Shown here: positions 50,636 through 58,401 of the stretch, piece by piece
How the letters are laid out: each line of letters starts with the position of its first letter
How positions within the stretch are numbered: the stretch's first letter is position 1
Source of the DNA: Streptantibioticus rubrisoli
Lineage (GTDB): Bacteria > Actinomycetota > Actinomycetes > Streptomycetales > Streptomycetaceae
DNA: 64,000 bases
Assembly: GCF_024436055.1 (NCBI RefSeq)
Contig: NZ_JANFNH010000012.1
Span: forward strand, 62,001 to 126,000
Reading direction: 5' to 3'
Position numbers and translations under genes: made by a program
The notes under the pieces: model-generated
What the model was told of the DNA's origin: nothing
Seen by the model: only the letters and a program-made list of their open reading frames with translations
Databases searched by the model: none

Positions 50636-52057
50636 TCAGTCCTGTTCTCGTGCGGGGGACGCGGCCCGAAGGTGCCGTAGGGCGTAGGACCGCCAGGGGC
50701 GCCAGGCGTTCGCGTCCCGCGCGGTGGCGTTCTGGGTGGGCAGGAAGACGTCCGGATCGCCGAGCGCGCGCATCCGGATGTATCCGGCCGTCCACTCGTC
50801 GACCCCGGGCAGTGCGAGCAGCGCGGCCTGTGCCCGGTCGCGGTCCGCCCCGGGGTCGAGGCAGAGCGTGCCGTCCTCCACTGCGGCCGCCAGCGCCAGC
50901 ACGGGCTTGGGCACATCGGCCGCGGCGAGGGTTCGGGTGGTCGGAAACAGATGGGTGAGCGAGCCGTCGGGTCCGCCGGGCAGCGGTTCGCCGTACCGGG
51001 CCACCAGCGCGGCGGCGCGGTCCGGGTGGCCGCCGAGCACGGCGCACACCGCGAGCTGGTGCGGGTCCGCCGCGCCCGGCGACCGCAGCCCGGGGGCACC
51101 GCGCACCAGCGGGGCCAGCAGCGGATCGGTGCCCAGGGCGGCGGTGACCGCCTCCGGGTCGGCGTCGAGGTCGAACAGGCCGCGCATCCGCTGCACGGCG
51201 GTGGTCAGGTCCCGCAGGTCGGCCAGTCGCAGCCGGCACTCCAGCCAGCGGCCCTCGCGGGCCTTCGCCCCCGGCTCGTCGACCTCGGCGATCCCCATCC
51301 CGTACGGCAGCCGCAGCGTGCGGCGGTAGGTGCGGGCGCCGGGCTCACCGGTGAGTTCCTCGACGCCGGGTACCGCCCGCCGGGCGAGCAGGTCGAAGAC
51401 GGTGGTGTCGTACGGTCCGCGGTACGCGAGCCGCAGCGGCACCCCGGCGGTGGGCACCGCGGGGGTGCCGGACGGCGGTGTGGCGGCGACCCGCTGGCCG
51501 CGGGTCACGGCGCGCAGTTGGGTGGGGGTACGGGCGTAGATCTCCCGTATCGAGTCGTTGAACTGCCGTACGCTGGCGAATCCGGCGGCGAAGGCCACCT
51601 CGGTCACCGGCAGGTCGGTGGTCTGCAGCAGCACCCGCGCGGTCTGCGCCCGCTGGGCACGGGCCAGCGCCACCGGTCCCGCGCCGACCTCGGCGGTGAG
51701 CTGGCGGTGCACCTGGCGTTCGCTGTAGCCGAGCCGCGCGGCGAGCCCCACGACGCCGTCCCGGTCCACGACGCCGTCCCGGATCAGCCGCATCGCCCGG
51801 CCGACCAGGTCCGCCCTGACGTTCCACTCCGGCGAGCCGGGCACCGCGTCCGGGCGGCAGCGGCGGCAGGCGCGGTATCCGGCGCCCTGCGCTGCGGCGG
51901 CCGTCGGATAGAAGGTGACGTTCTCCCGCTTGGGGGTCACCGCCGGGCAGCTCGGTCGGCAGTAGATGCCGGTGGTCCGTACGGCGGTGAAGAACACCCC
52001 GTCGAACCGGCTGTCCCGGCTGCGTACCGCTTGGTATCCGGTCTCCACGTCGATCAC
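50636..52057 (-). CDS. ada-alkA: Ada-AlkA fusion: methylphosphotriester sensor/regulator joined to a 3-methyladenine glycosylase domain
   Basis: 473 residues. The Ada metal-binding domain has Cys33, Cys37, Cys64 and Cys67 (TGIYCRPSCPA, RACRRCRPDA), which accept methyl from phosphotriesters. An AraC-type double HTH follows at about 85-180, then AlkA_N (about 205-290) and an HhH-GPD glycosylase domain. The HhH motif LPGVDEWTAGYIRMRALGDPDVF is normal. Immediately after it the sequence is LPTQNATARDANAWRPWRSY, so the expected catalytic Asp and about 15-20 residues of helix are missing. Regulator and methyl acceptor functions should persist; glycosylase activity is doubtful. The start is GTG at 52057. 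Confidence 0.93.
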   Translation of the reverse strand: MIDVETGYQAVRSRDSRFDGVFFTAVRTTGIYCRPSCPAVTPKRENVTFYPTAAAAQGAGYRACRRCRPDAVPGSPEWNVRADLVGRAMRLIRDGVVDRDGVVGLAARLGYSERQVHRQLTAEVGAGPVALARAQRAQTARVLLQTTDLPVTEVAFAAGFASVRQFNDSIREIYARTPTQLRAVTRGQRVAATPPSGTPAVPTAGVPLRLAYRGPYDTTVFDLLARRAVPGVEELTGEPGARTYRRTLRLPYGMGIAEVDEPGAKAREGRWLECRLRLADLRDLTTAVQRMRGLFDLDADPEAVTAALGTDPLLAPLVRGAPGLRSPGAADPHQLAVCAVLGGHPDRAAALVARYGEPLPGGPDGSLTHLFPTTRTLAAADVPKPVLALAAAVEDGTLCLDPGADRDRAQAALLALPGVDEWTAGYIRMRALGDPDVFLPTQNATARDANAWRPWRSYALRHLRAASPAREQD

Positions 52058-52285
52058 ACGACCCAGTCTGCGGCACCGCGGGCGTCCCGACTGGCGGAAA
52101 TCGGACGTCGCCGTTCGGTCAGGCCCCACCCGGTGTCCGCCGCCGAGCAGGGCCGGGAACAGACTTGCGAGCGAGAACGGGTGTGAAATCACGGCGCGAG
52201 GGAAAGTCACGGGCACGGAGAAACCGTGAAGGGCACGTGAAGCCAGGGCCAACTGCCAGCCATGATCCACCCGTTGGAGGAACAC

Positions 52286-52411
52286 ATGGTGTATAGCGTC
52301 GTACTCGGCATCGTGATCGTCGCGCTCGGCGTGGGCAGCGTGGTCTACACGTTCTGGCACGAGGGCAGCCCGCTCACCTCCCGCCGCCGCCGTCACAACG
52401 GCGCGGGCTGA
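52286..52411 (+). CDS. 41-residue single-span membrane protein
   Basis: MVYSVVLGIVIVALGVGSVV starts one transmembrane helix, followed by YTFWHEGSPLTSRRRR and a short end. A textbook ribosome site GGAGG lies five bases before the ATG at 52286. Positive-inside topology places the C-terminus in the cytosol. It stands alone between ada-alkA and the repeat at 52466. No function is known. Confidence 0.7.
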   Translation: MVYSVVLGIVIVALGVGSVVYTFWHEGSPLTSRRRRHNGAG

Positions 52412-52465
52412 GGGGCGCCCAGCGGCCCGGCGGCCACGGGCGCCACCGGTCCGCTGCGCATCGGT

Positions 52466-52551
52466 GGCGCCCCGAAGAGGCGCGGGGCTGTGCTCATGTG
52501 CGGCTCCGCCGCGTGGGCGCGACCAGCCACAACGGTGCCGCAGACGAACGA
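52466..52551. repeat. Dispersed intergenic repeat family A, copy 2
   Basis: Same 86-bp unit and orientation as 49922-50007, with GGCGCCCCGAAGAGGCGCGG and about nine scattered differences. It ends 23 bp before the rsgA stop. Confidence 0.85.
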
Positions 52552-52574
52552 CGGCACATCCCCCAGCGGAGCGC

Positions 52575-53651
52575 CTAGCGCGGAGCGCGCCCCCGCTTCG
52601 CCTCGTACGCGGCGCGCCCCTGCGCCGACCGCCGCTTCCACTCCCGCCGCTGCTCGGCGCGCAGTCGCGCATCACTGCGCGCCGCGATCCACGCGTTCTC
52701 CCGCAGCAGCTTGCGGTAACTCTCCCAACGCCGGTGCGACAGCCTGCCGTCCGCCAGCGCGGCCAGCACCCCGCAGCCCGGTTCCGCCGCGTGCGCGCAG
52801 TCGTGGAACCGGCAGTCGCGGGCCAACTCCTCGATCTCCGCGAACACTCGCGCCACCCCGGACTCCGCGTCCCACATGCCGACGCCACGCAATCCCGGCG
52901 TGTCGATCAGCACCCCACCGCCGGGCAGCGGCAGCAGATCACGAGTGGTCGTGGTGTGCCTGCCCTTGCCGTCCGCGTCCCGGACCTCCCGCACCTGCTG
53001 GGCCTGCGCCCCCAACAGGGCGTTGGCCAAAGTGGACTTGCCCGCGCCGGACTGGCCGAGCAGCACCGACGTGCCCTGGGACAGGCTCGCGGTGAGCACG
53101 TCGAGGCCCGCGCCAGTGTGCGCGCTCACCGCGAGCACCTGGACGCCGGGCGCCGCGCCCTCGGTGTCCGCGAGCAGATGGCCGAGGTCCGGGTCCGGGA
53201 CCAGATCGCACTTGGTGAGCACCACGAGCGGCTCCGCGCCGCTCTCCCAGGCGAGGGCCAGGAACCGTTCCACCCGGCCGAGATCGAGTTCGGCGGCGAG
53301 CGAGACGGCGATCACCGCGTGGTCGACGTTGGCCGCCAGCACCTGGCCCTCGGAGCGGCGGGTCGAGGTGTTGCGGACGACGGCGTTGGTGCGCGGCAGC
53401 ACGGCACGGACCAGTGCCGGGTCGCCGCCGAGTTCGAGCGCCGCCCAGTCGCCGGTGCACACCCAGTGCAGCGGGTCGGGTGAGGAGACGGGCGCGATGG
53501 AGGCCGTGACCAGGCCGTGCGGTGTGGCGGCGGCGCACCGGTCGCCGTAGACGCGGGCGATGCGGGCCGGGATCAGTCCTTCAGCCGCGTAGGGAGCGAA
53601 CGCGCTGTCCAGCGCGGTGTGCCAACCGTATTCGGAAAGCAGGGAGTTCAC
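52575..53651 (-). CDS. rsgA: Ribosome small-subunit-dependent circularly permuted GTPase
   Basis: 358 residues. GTPase motifs come in permuted order: G4 VVLTKCDLV, then G1 LLGQSGAGKSTLANALLG, then G3 LIDTPGLRGVGMW. The C-terminal zinc motif CRFHDCAHAAEPGCGV follows, with a basic tail. The N-terminal OB-fold is about 25-85. It assists late 30S maturation. The start is taken as GTG 53651 (VNSLLSEYGWHTALD), seven to eight bases after GAAGG. A 52-codon ORF with a perfect ribosome site begins at 53739 in another frame and overlaps it. Confidence 0.94.
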   Translation of the reverse strand: MNSLLSEYGWHTALDSAFAPYAAEGLIPARIARVYGDRCAAATPHGLVTASIAPVSSPDPLHWVCTGDWAALELGGDPALVRAVLPRTNAVVRNTSTRRSEGQVLAANVDHAVIAVSLAAELDLGRVERFLALAWESGAEPLVVLTKCDLVPDPDLGHLLADTEGAAPGVQVLAVSAHTGAGLDVLTASLSQGTSVLLGQSGAGKSTLANALLGAQAQQVREVRDADGKGRHTTTTRDLLPLPGGGVLIDTPGLRGVGMWDAESGVARVFAEIEELARDCRFHDCAHAAEPGCGVLAALADGRLSHRRWESYRKLLRENAWIAARSDARLRAEQRREWKRRSAQGRAAYEAKRGRAPR

Positions 53652-53767
53652 GATGGTCAACCTTCGACAAGAGCGGAGTGGAAGCGGTGACATGGCGTGC
53701 CGCCCGAACGCGGGCAGCGTGCAGCGCGGTGACGGTCATCGGTTCTCACCTCCGCTCTCATCGATCA

Positions 53768-53790
53768 GGGCCGCGCCAACTGCGCGGCCC
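53768..53790 (-). terminator. Hairpin after the BrkB-type gene
   Basis: Perfect 9-bp stem GGGCCGCGC / GCGCGGCCC with a five-base loop, 26 bp beyond the stop of the minus-strand BrkB gene and upstream of rsgA. Confidence 0.6.
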
Positions 53791-53815
53791 CGCTCAGCCG
53801 TTGACATACGTGACG

Positions 53816-55021
53816 TTACGCATCGTCGGAATCGCCGTCCACCGGTTTCTCCCCCGGGCCGTCCGTCGCGGACGTGCCGTTCGCCGGAGGCTGGCGCTTG
53901 CGTCTGCCGCGCAGCCGGGCGCGCAGGTCGCGGTGCGGAAGGAAGTGCGCCCAGCGCTCGGGGAACTCCGCGGGCGGCTCGCCCTCGGGGCCGATCTCGT
54001 CGGTGGGGCTCTCGTGGTTGGCGGCGCGGCGGGCCTCCGCGCGGGCCACCACCTCCTCGGCCGCCCGCTCGTTCTCCCGGTCCCGTTCGGCGCGGGCCGC
54101 CGCGGTGGCCACCGACGGCCAGATGCGGTCGATGGCGGCGTTGACGGCCGCGCCGACCAGTACCGCGAAGGCCGACACGCCGATCCACAGCAGCACCGCG
54201 ACCGGCGCGGCGAGCGATCCGTAGATCGTCGGCCCCTCGACCGTGTGGGTGAGGTAGATGCGCAGCAGGAAGCTGCCGAGCACCCACATCAGCAGGGCGA
54301 CCAGCGCGCCCGGCATGTCCTCGATCCACCGCGAGCGCACCGGCACCGACACGTGGTACAGGGTGGTCAGGAAGGCGACCGAGAGGACCAGCACCACCGG
54401 CCAGTACAGGGCGTTGACGATGCCCGCGCTGTGCGGGACCAGGCTGATCACCGCCTCCGGACCGGCGACCAGCAGTGGCAGCACGACGGCGCCGACGATC
54501 AGGGCGATGATGTAGAGCAGGAAGGCCAGCAGCCGGGTGCGGATGATGCCGCGCCGCCCCTCCAGCCCGTACATGATCGTGATGGTGTCGACGAACACGT
54601 TCACCGCGCGGGAGCCGGACCACAGGGCGAAGATGAAGCCCAGCGAGATCACGTCCGCCCGGCCGGGCCGGAAGACGCTGTCGACCAGCGGCCGGACCAG
54701 TTGGTTGACGCCCTTGTTCGACAGCACGGTCGCCGAGGCGGTGAGGATGTTGTTCCGGATGTGTCCGACGGTGTCGGCGCGGATGGCGAAGTCGAGGTAG
54801 CCGATGGCGCCGACCAGGCCCAGCAGCAGCGGCGGCAGGGAGAGCAGCACGAAGAACGCGGCTTCCGCGGCGAGGCCGGTGACCCGGTACTCCATGCAGG
54901 AGTTGAACGTGTCCTTGACCAGCAGCCAGACGACCTTCCGTTTGGAAACGTTGCGGTACAGGGCCCGCGCTCTGTGCAACCGTCCACGTCTCGGCGGTGG
55001 TGTTCCCTCTGCTGCCTCCAC
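53816..55021 (-). CDS. YihY/BrkB-family inner membrane protein
   Basis: About 401 residues. Six transmembrane segments carry the family signatures FNSCMEYRVTGLAAEAAFFVLLSLPPLLLGLVG, GFIFALWSGSRAVNVFVDTITIMYG, LYWPVVLVLSVAFLTTLYHVSVPVR, PGALVALLMWVLGSFLLRIYL and IYGSLAAPVAVLLWIGVSAFAVLVGAAVNAAID. A long charged cytoplasmic C-terminal tail of about 100 residues follows. The old name RNase BN is not supported for the family. The GTG at 55021 was chosen as start but is weak; translation may begin later. Only 18 bp separate it from the divergent aidB start. Confidence 0.88.
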   Translation of the reverse strand: MEAAEGTPPPRRGRLHRARALYRNVSKRKVVWLLVKDTFNSCMEYRVTGLAAEAAFFVLLSLPPLLLGLVGAIGYLDFAIRADTVGHIRNNILTASATVLSNKGVNQLVRPLVDSVFRPGRADVISLGFIFALWSGSRAVNVFVDTITIMYGLEGRRGIIRTRLLAFLLYIIALIVGAVVLPLLVAGPEAVISLVPHSAGIVNALYWPVVLVLSVAFLTTLYHVSVPVRSRWIEDMPGALVALLMWVLGSFLLRIYLTHTVEGPTIYGSLAAPVAVLLWIGVSAFAVLVGAAVNAAIDRIWPSVATAAARAERDRENERAAEEVVARAEARRAANHESPTDEIGPEGEPPAEFPERWAHFLPHRDLRARLRGRRKRQPPANGTSATDGPGEKPVDGDSDDA

Positions 55022-55039
55022 CTGCCTACCGTAGCTGCC

Positions 55040-56698
55040 ATGGCAGCCCCTACACACACGGTGACCAACCAGGCTCCGCCGCTGGTCACCTACGATGTCT
55101 ACGCCTGTGACCCGGCACTGACCGAGGGCGTCGCACGGCACGCCGCGCCGGAGCGGCTGGATGAGATCACGGCCGAGCTGAGCGAGCTGGGCCGCGCGGC
55201 GGGCTCGGCGCAGGCCCAGCGCTGGGGTGAGGACGCGAACGCCTACCCGCCGGTGCTGCGCACCCATGACCGGTACGGGAACCGGGTCGACGAGGTCGAG
55301 TTCCACCCCAGTTGGCACCGGCTGCTCGGCCATGCCGTCTCGGCGGGCCTGACGGACGCCTGGTCCCGGCCCGACGGGCATCTGCGGCGCGCCGCCGGTT
55401 TCATCACCTGGACGCAGGTCGAGGCGGGGCACGGCTGCCCGCTGTCGATGACGCACGCGGCGGTGCCCACCCTGCGCCATGAGCCGTCGCTGGCCGCCGA
55501 GTGGGAGCCGCGGCTGGCCTCCCGGGTCTACGAGCCGGAGCTGCTGCCGCCCGACGAGAAGGCCGGAGCGCTGTGCGGCATGGGCATGACGGAGAAGCAG
55601 GGCGGTTCCGACGTACGGGCGAACACCACGCGGGCCGAGCCGCTGGCCGAAGCGGGAACGTATCTGCTGACCGGACACAAGTGGTTCTGCTCCGCGCCGA
55701 TGTCCGACGCCTTCCTGGTACTCGCCCAGGCAACCCCCTCCAAAGGAGGACAAGGGGGCCTGACCTGCTTCCTGCTGCCGCGGGTGCTCCCCGACGGCAC
55801 CCGGAACACGTTCGCCATCCAGCGGCTGAAGGACAAGCTCGGCAACCGCTCCAACGCCTCCAGCGAGGTGGAGTTCTCCGGCACCTGGGCGCGCCGGGTC
55901 GGCGAGGAGGGGCGCGGGGTCGCCACGATCATCGAGATGGTGGCGGCCACCCGGCTGGACTGCGTCTCCGGCTCGGCGGCGATCATGCGGCAGGCGGTGG
56001 CCCAGGCCATCCACCACACGGCGTACCGGGAGGCGTTCGGCGGGCCGCTGATCGACAAGCCGCTGATGCGCAACGTGCTGGCCGACCTCGCGCTGGAGTC
56101 GGAGGCGGCGACCACCACCGCGCTGCGGTTGGCCGCCAGCTATGACAGTGACAGCGAGCACGAGCGGAACCTGCGGCGGGTCGCCGTCCCGGTGGCCAAG
56201 TACTGGGTGACCAAGCGCTGCCCCGCGGTGGCGGGCGAGGCGCTGGAGTGCCTGGGCGGCAACGGGTACGTGGAGGAGTCGGGCATGCCGCGGCTGTTCC
56301 GCGAGTCGCCGCTGAACTCGATCTGGGAGGGTTCGGGGAACGTGCAGGCGCTCGACGTGCTGCGCGCGCTGCAACGCGAGCCCGACGCGCTCGGCGCGTT
56401 CCTCGGCGAGTTGGGGCTGGCGCGCGGCGCCGACCACCGGCTGGACGCCGCGATCAAGGACCTGTTGACCGAGCTGGCCGATCTGACGGGCATCGAGGCC
56501 CGCGCCCGCCGGGTGGTGGAGCGGATGGCACTGGTCCTGCAGGGGTCGCTGCTGGTGCGCTTCGCGCCCCCGCAGGTCTCCGACGCGTTCTGCGCGTCCC
56601 GCCTGGGCGGTGACTGGGGCACGGCCTTCGGCACGTTGCCGCACACGCTTGATCTGGCGTCGATCGTCAACCGGGCCCGCCCGGTCCCGCAGAGCTGA
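55040..56698 (+). CDS. aidB: AidB-like acyl-CoA dehydrogenase homologue, alkylation response
   Basis: 552 residues. Colinear with AidB: GHGCPLSMTHAAVPTLRHEP, GALCGMGMTEKQGGSDVRANTTRAE, TGHKWFCSAPMSDAFLVLAQ, RLKDKLGNRSNASSEVEF, ATRLDCVSGSAAIMRQAV, LECLGGNGYVEESGMPRLFRESPLNSIWEGSGN. The flavin-binding core is intact. In E. coli AidB binds DNA and belongs to the Ada regulon, limiting damage by alkylating agents. Its position a few genes from ada-alkA and ogt fits that role. ATG at 55040 is the family start. Confidence 0.95.
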   Translation: MAAPTHTVTNQAPPLVTYDVYACDPALTEGVARHAAPERLDEITAELSELGRAAGSAQAQRWGEDANAYPPVLRTHDRYGNRVDEVEFHPSWHRLLGHAVSAGLTDAWSRPDGHLRRAAGFITWTQVEAGHGCPLSMTHAAVPTLRHEPSLAAEWEPRLASRVYEPELLPPDEKAGALCGMGMTEKQGGSDVRANTTRAEPLAEAGTYLLTGHKWFCSAPMSDAFLVLAQATPSKGGQGGLTCFLLPRVLPDGTRNTFAIQRLKDKLGNRSNASSEVEFSGTWARRVGEEGRGVATIIEMVAATRLDCVSGSAAIMRQAVAQAIHHTAYREAFGGPLIDKPLMRNVLADLALESEAATTTALRLAASYDSDSEHERNLRRVAVPVAKYWVTKRCPAVAGEALECLGGNGYVEESGMPRLFRESPLNSIWEGSGNVQALDVLRALQREPDALGAFLGELGLARGADHRLDAAIKDLLTELADLTGIEARARRVVERMALVLQGSLLVRFAPPQVSDAFCASRLGGDWGTAFGTLPHTLDLASIVNRARPVPQS

Positions 56699-57134
56699 CG
56701 CGCGCCCCGCTTCGGCGGCCACGGCTCGCGCCCTGGCCGCCTTCTGCGGTTTTGGCGTGAGGGCGCGCGTGGGGGCGTGGCCGCGCGGGGGTGCGCCCGG
56801 GGCCTGCCTCAAACAGCCGGGGGCGCCCGCAAAGGCGTGCTCCTCGCCGGGCGGCTATGCGGACCCACCCGGTCTGGGAGGGCTGATGTGGAGGTGGGGA
56901 CGCACGGGTGGTGCCGCGCCGACTCGGCACCACCCTGGCGTCGACCGGTTGCCCCAGGGGGGAGGGGGCGACAGGTCTGACTCCGGGCCACTCTCCGGCA
57001 GACCGCGCCCCGGCGGCAACCGTTGCAGAACGTTGCAACTCTTTTCCGCATCCCCGGCGCGGCCCACCACCGGGACGGCACCATAAAGGGCAACGCGGAA
57101 GGGCACGGGGGCCGACAGCTCGGAGAGACCGCAC
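56699..57134. other. Intergenic region with hairpins, no gene seen
   Basis: 436 bp between aidB and the GAF regulator. It contains a perfect 11-bp hairpin at 56906-56935 (GGGTGGTGCCG / CGGCACCACCC), a second GGTCTG/CAGACC pair at 56972-57002, and the repeated CGTTGCA site at 57016-57039. ORFs crossing it show no family features. Confidence 0.55.
57016..57039. promoter_or_regulatory. Helically phased repeat upstream of the GAF regulator
   Basis: CGTTGCA occurs at 57021-57027 and 57031-57037, exactly 10 bp apart. The first is the right half of GCAAC-C-GTTGC (57016-57026); the second begins GTTGCAAC (57032-57039). It sits about 100 bp before the gene, a likely binding site for it or another regulator. 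Confidence 0.45.
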
Positions 57135-58385
57135 GTGAACCAGCAGCCAGCAGACCCGGTGGTACTCGCTCAGCCGCCCGACGCGGCACTGACCCCACGC
57201 CAACCCATAGCCCCGCCAAGGCCGTTGATCGGCGACTCCTGGCAGCGGGTGCTGCGCACCGCGGTCGACCCGGACCGCGTCCAGCACACCGGTTTCCTGC
57301 CGCTGGACGAGATCGAGCACCGCAGAAGGACCTCTCCGCTCGGCGACGTACTGCCGACGCTGCGGGACTCGCTGCGGTCGATCGCCGAGTCCGACTGCCA
57401 CCTCGTGGTGGTCACCGACGCCGACGGCCGGGTGCTGTGGCGGGCCGGAAGCCAGGCGATGCGACGCAGCGCGGACCGCTTGGAGCTGGTCGAGGGCGCC
57501 GCGTGGGCGGAGGACGTGGCGGGCACGAACGGCATCGGCACCGCACTGGTGACCCGGCGCCCGGTGCAGGTGCACTCCACGGAGCACTACGTCCGCGCCC
57601 TGCACCAGCTGACCTGCGCCGCCGCGCCACTGCACGATCCGCGCGACGGCCGACTGCTCGGCGCGGTGGACGTGACCTGCCCCGCCGCCACCACGCACCC
57701 CGCGACCCTGGCCCTGGTCAGCGCGGTCGCCCGGGTCGCCGAGGGTGAACTGCGCATCCGGCACTGGGAGTCGGTGGAGCGGCTGCGGTCGGCCGCGGCA
57801 CCGGTGCTGGCCCGGCTGGACGGCCAGGCGGTGGCCGTGGACCGGGACGGCTGGACCGCGGCGATCACCGGGCTGCCGCCGATGGACCGGGTGGCGCTGC
57901 CCGACGCGCCCGTGGCGGGCGAGGCGTGGTTGCCGTCGCTGGGCCAGTGCGTGCTGGAGCCGCTGCCGGGCGGCTGGCTGGTGCGGGTCGGCCCGGCGCC
58001 CAGGCGGGAGGCCGCCGCGCCGAGCCGGGTCATCCTGGATCTGACCTGCGCCCGGTCCTGGACGGTCACCGTCAGCGGCCCGTCCGGCAGTTGGTCGCAG
58101 CGGCTCAGTCCGCGCCACGCCGAGCTGCTGTTCGCCCTCGCCGTGCGGCGGGACGGCAGCAGCGCCGCCCAGTTGGCGGCCGACCTGTTCGGCGACGCCA
58201 CCCGTGAGGTCACCGTACGGGCCGAACTGTCCCGGCTGCGGCGGCACTTGGCGGGCGTACTGGCGCACCGCCCGTACCGCTTCACGGACGAAATCGCGGT
58301 GGAAGTGCGGCGCCCCGCCGACCCGTTGGACCTGCTGCCGTTCTCCACCGCCCCGGTGGTCCGGGCGGCCCGCGTTCCGCGCTGA
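57135..58385 (+). CDS. GAF-domain transcriptional regulator
   Basis: 416 residues. The N-terminal part (about 30-90) leads into a GAF domain of about 85-200 with LVVVTDADGRVLWRAGS, EGAAWAEDVAGTNGIGTALVTRRPVQVHSTEHYV, and CAAAPLHDPRDGRLLGAVDVTC, the arrangement seen in MimR/AcoR-type sensors but without an AAA+ domain. The C-terminal part, about 300-390 (RLSPRHAELLFALAVRRDGSSAAQLAADLFGD; TVRAELSRLRRHLAGVLAHRPYRF), is winged-helix-like. Such proteins in actinomycetes often adjoin aldehyde dehydrogenase genes; none is here. GTG at 57135. Confidence 0.88.
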   Translation: MNQQPADPVVLAQPPDAALTPRQPIAPPRPLIGDSWQRVLRTAVDPDRVQHTGFLPLDEIEHRRRTSPLGDVLPTLRDSLRSIAESDCHLVVVTDADGRVLWRAGSQAMRRSADRLELVEGAAWAEDVAGTNGIGTALVTRRPVQVHSTEHYVRALHQLTCAAAPLHDPRDGRLLGAVDVTCPAATTHPATLALVSAVARVAEGELRIRHWESVERLRSAAAPVLARLDGQAVAVDRDGWTAAITGLPPMDRVALPDAPVAGEAWLPSLGQCVLEPLPGGWLVRVGPAPRREAAAPSRVILDLTCARSWTVTVSGPSGSWSQRLSPRHAELLFALAVRRDGSSAAQLAADLFGDATREVTVRAELSRLRRHLAGVLAHRPYRFTDEIAVEVRRPADPLDLLPFSTAPVVRAARVPR

Positions 58386-58401
58386 GTGGCAGACTGGCGG
58401 T

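Noticed and set aside
53816-56812. A 998-codon minus-strand ORF spanning the BrkB gene and all of aidB
   Set aside because: The part over aidB is the antisense shadow of a strongly conserved gene; only the portion left of 55021 shows membrane-protein features.
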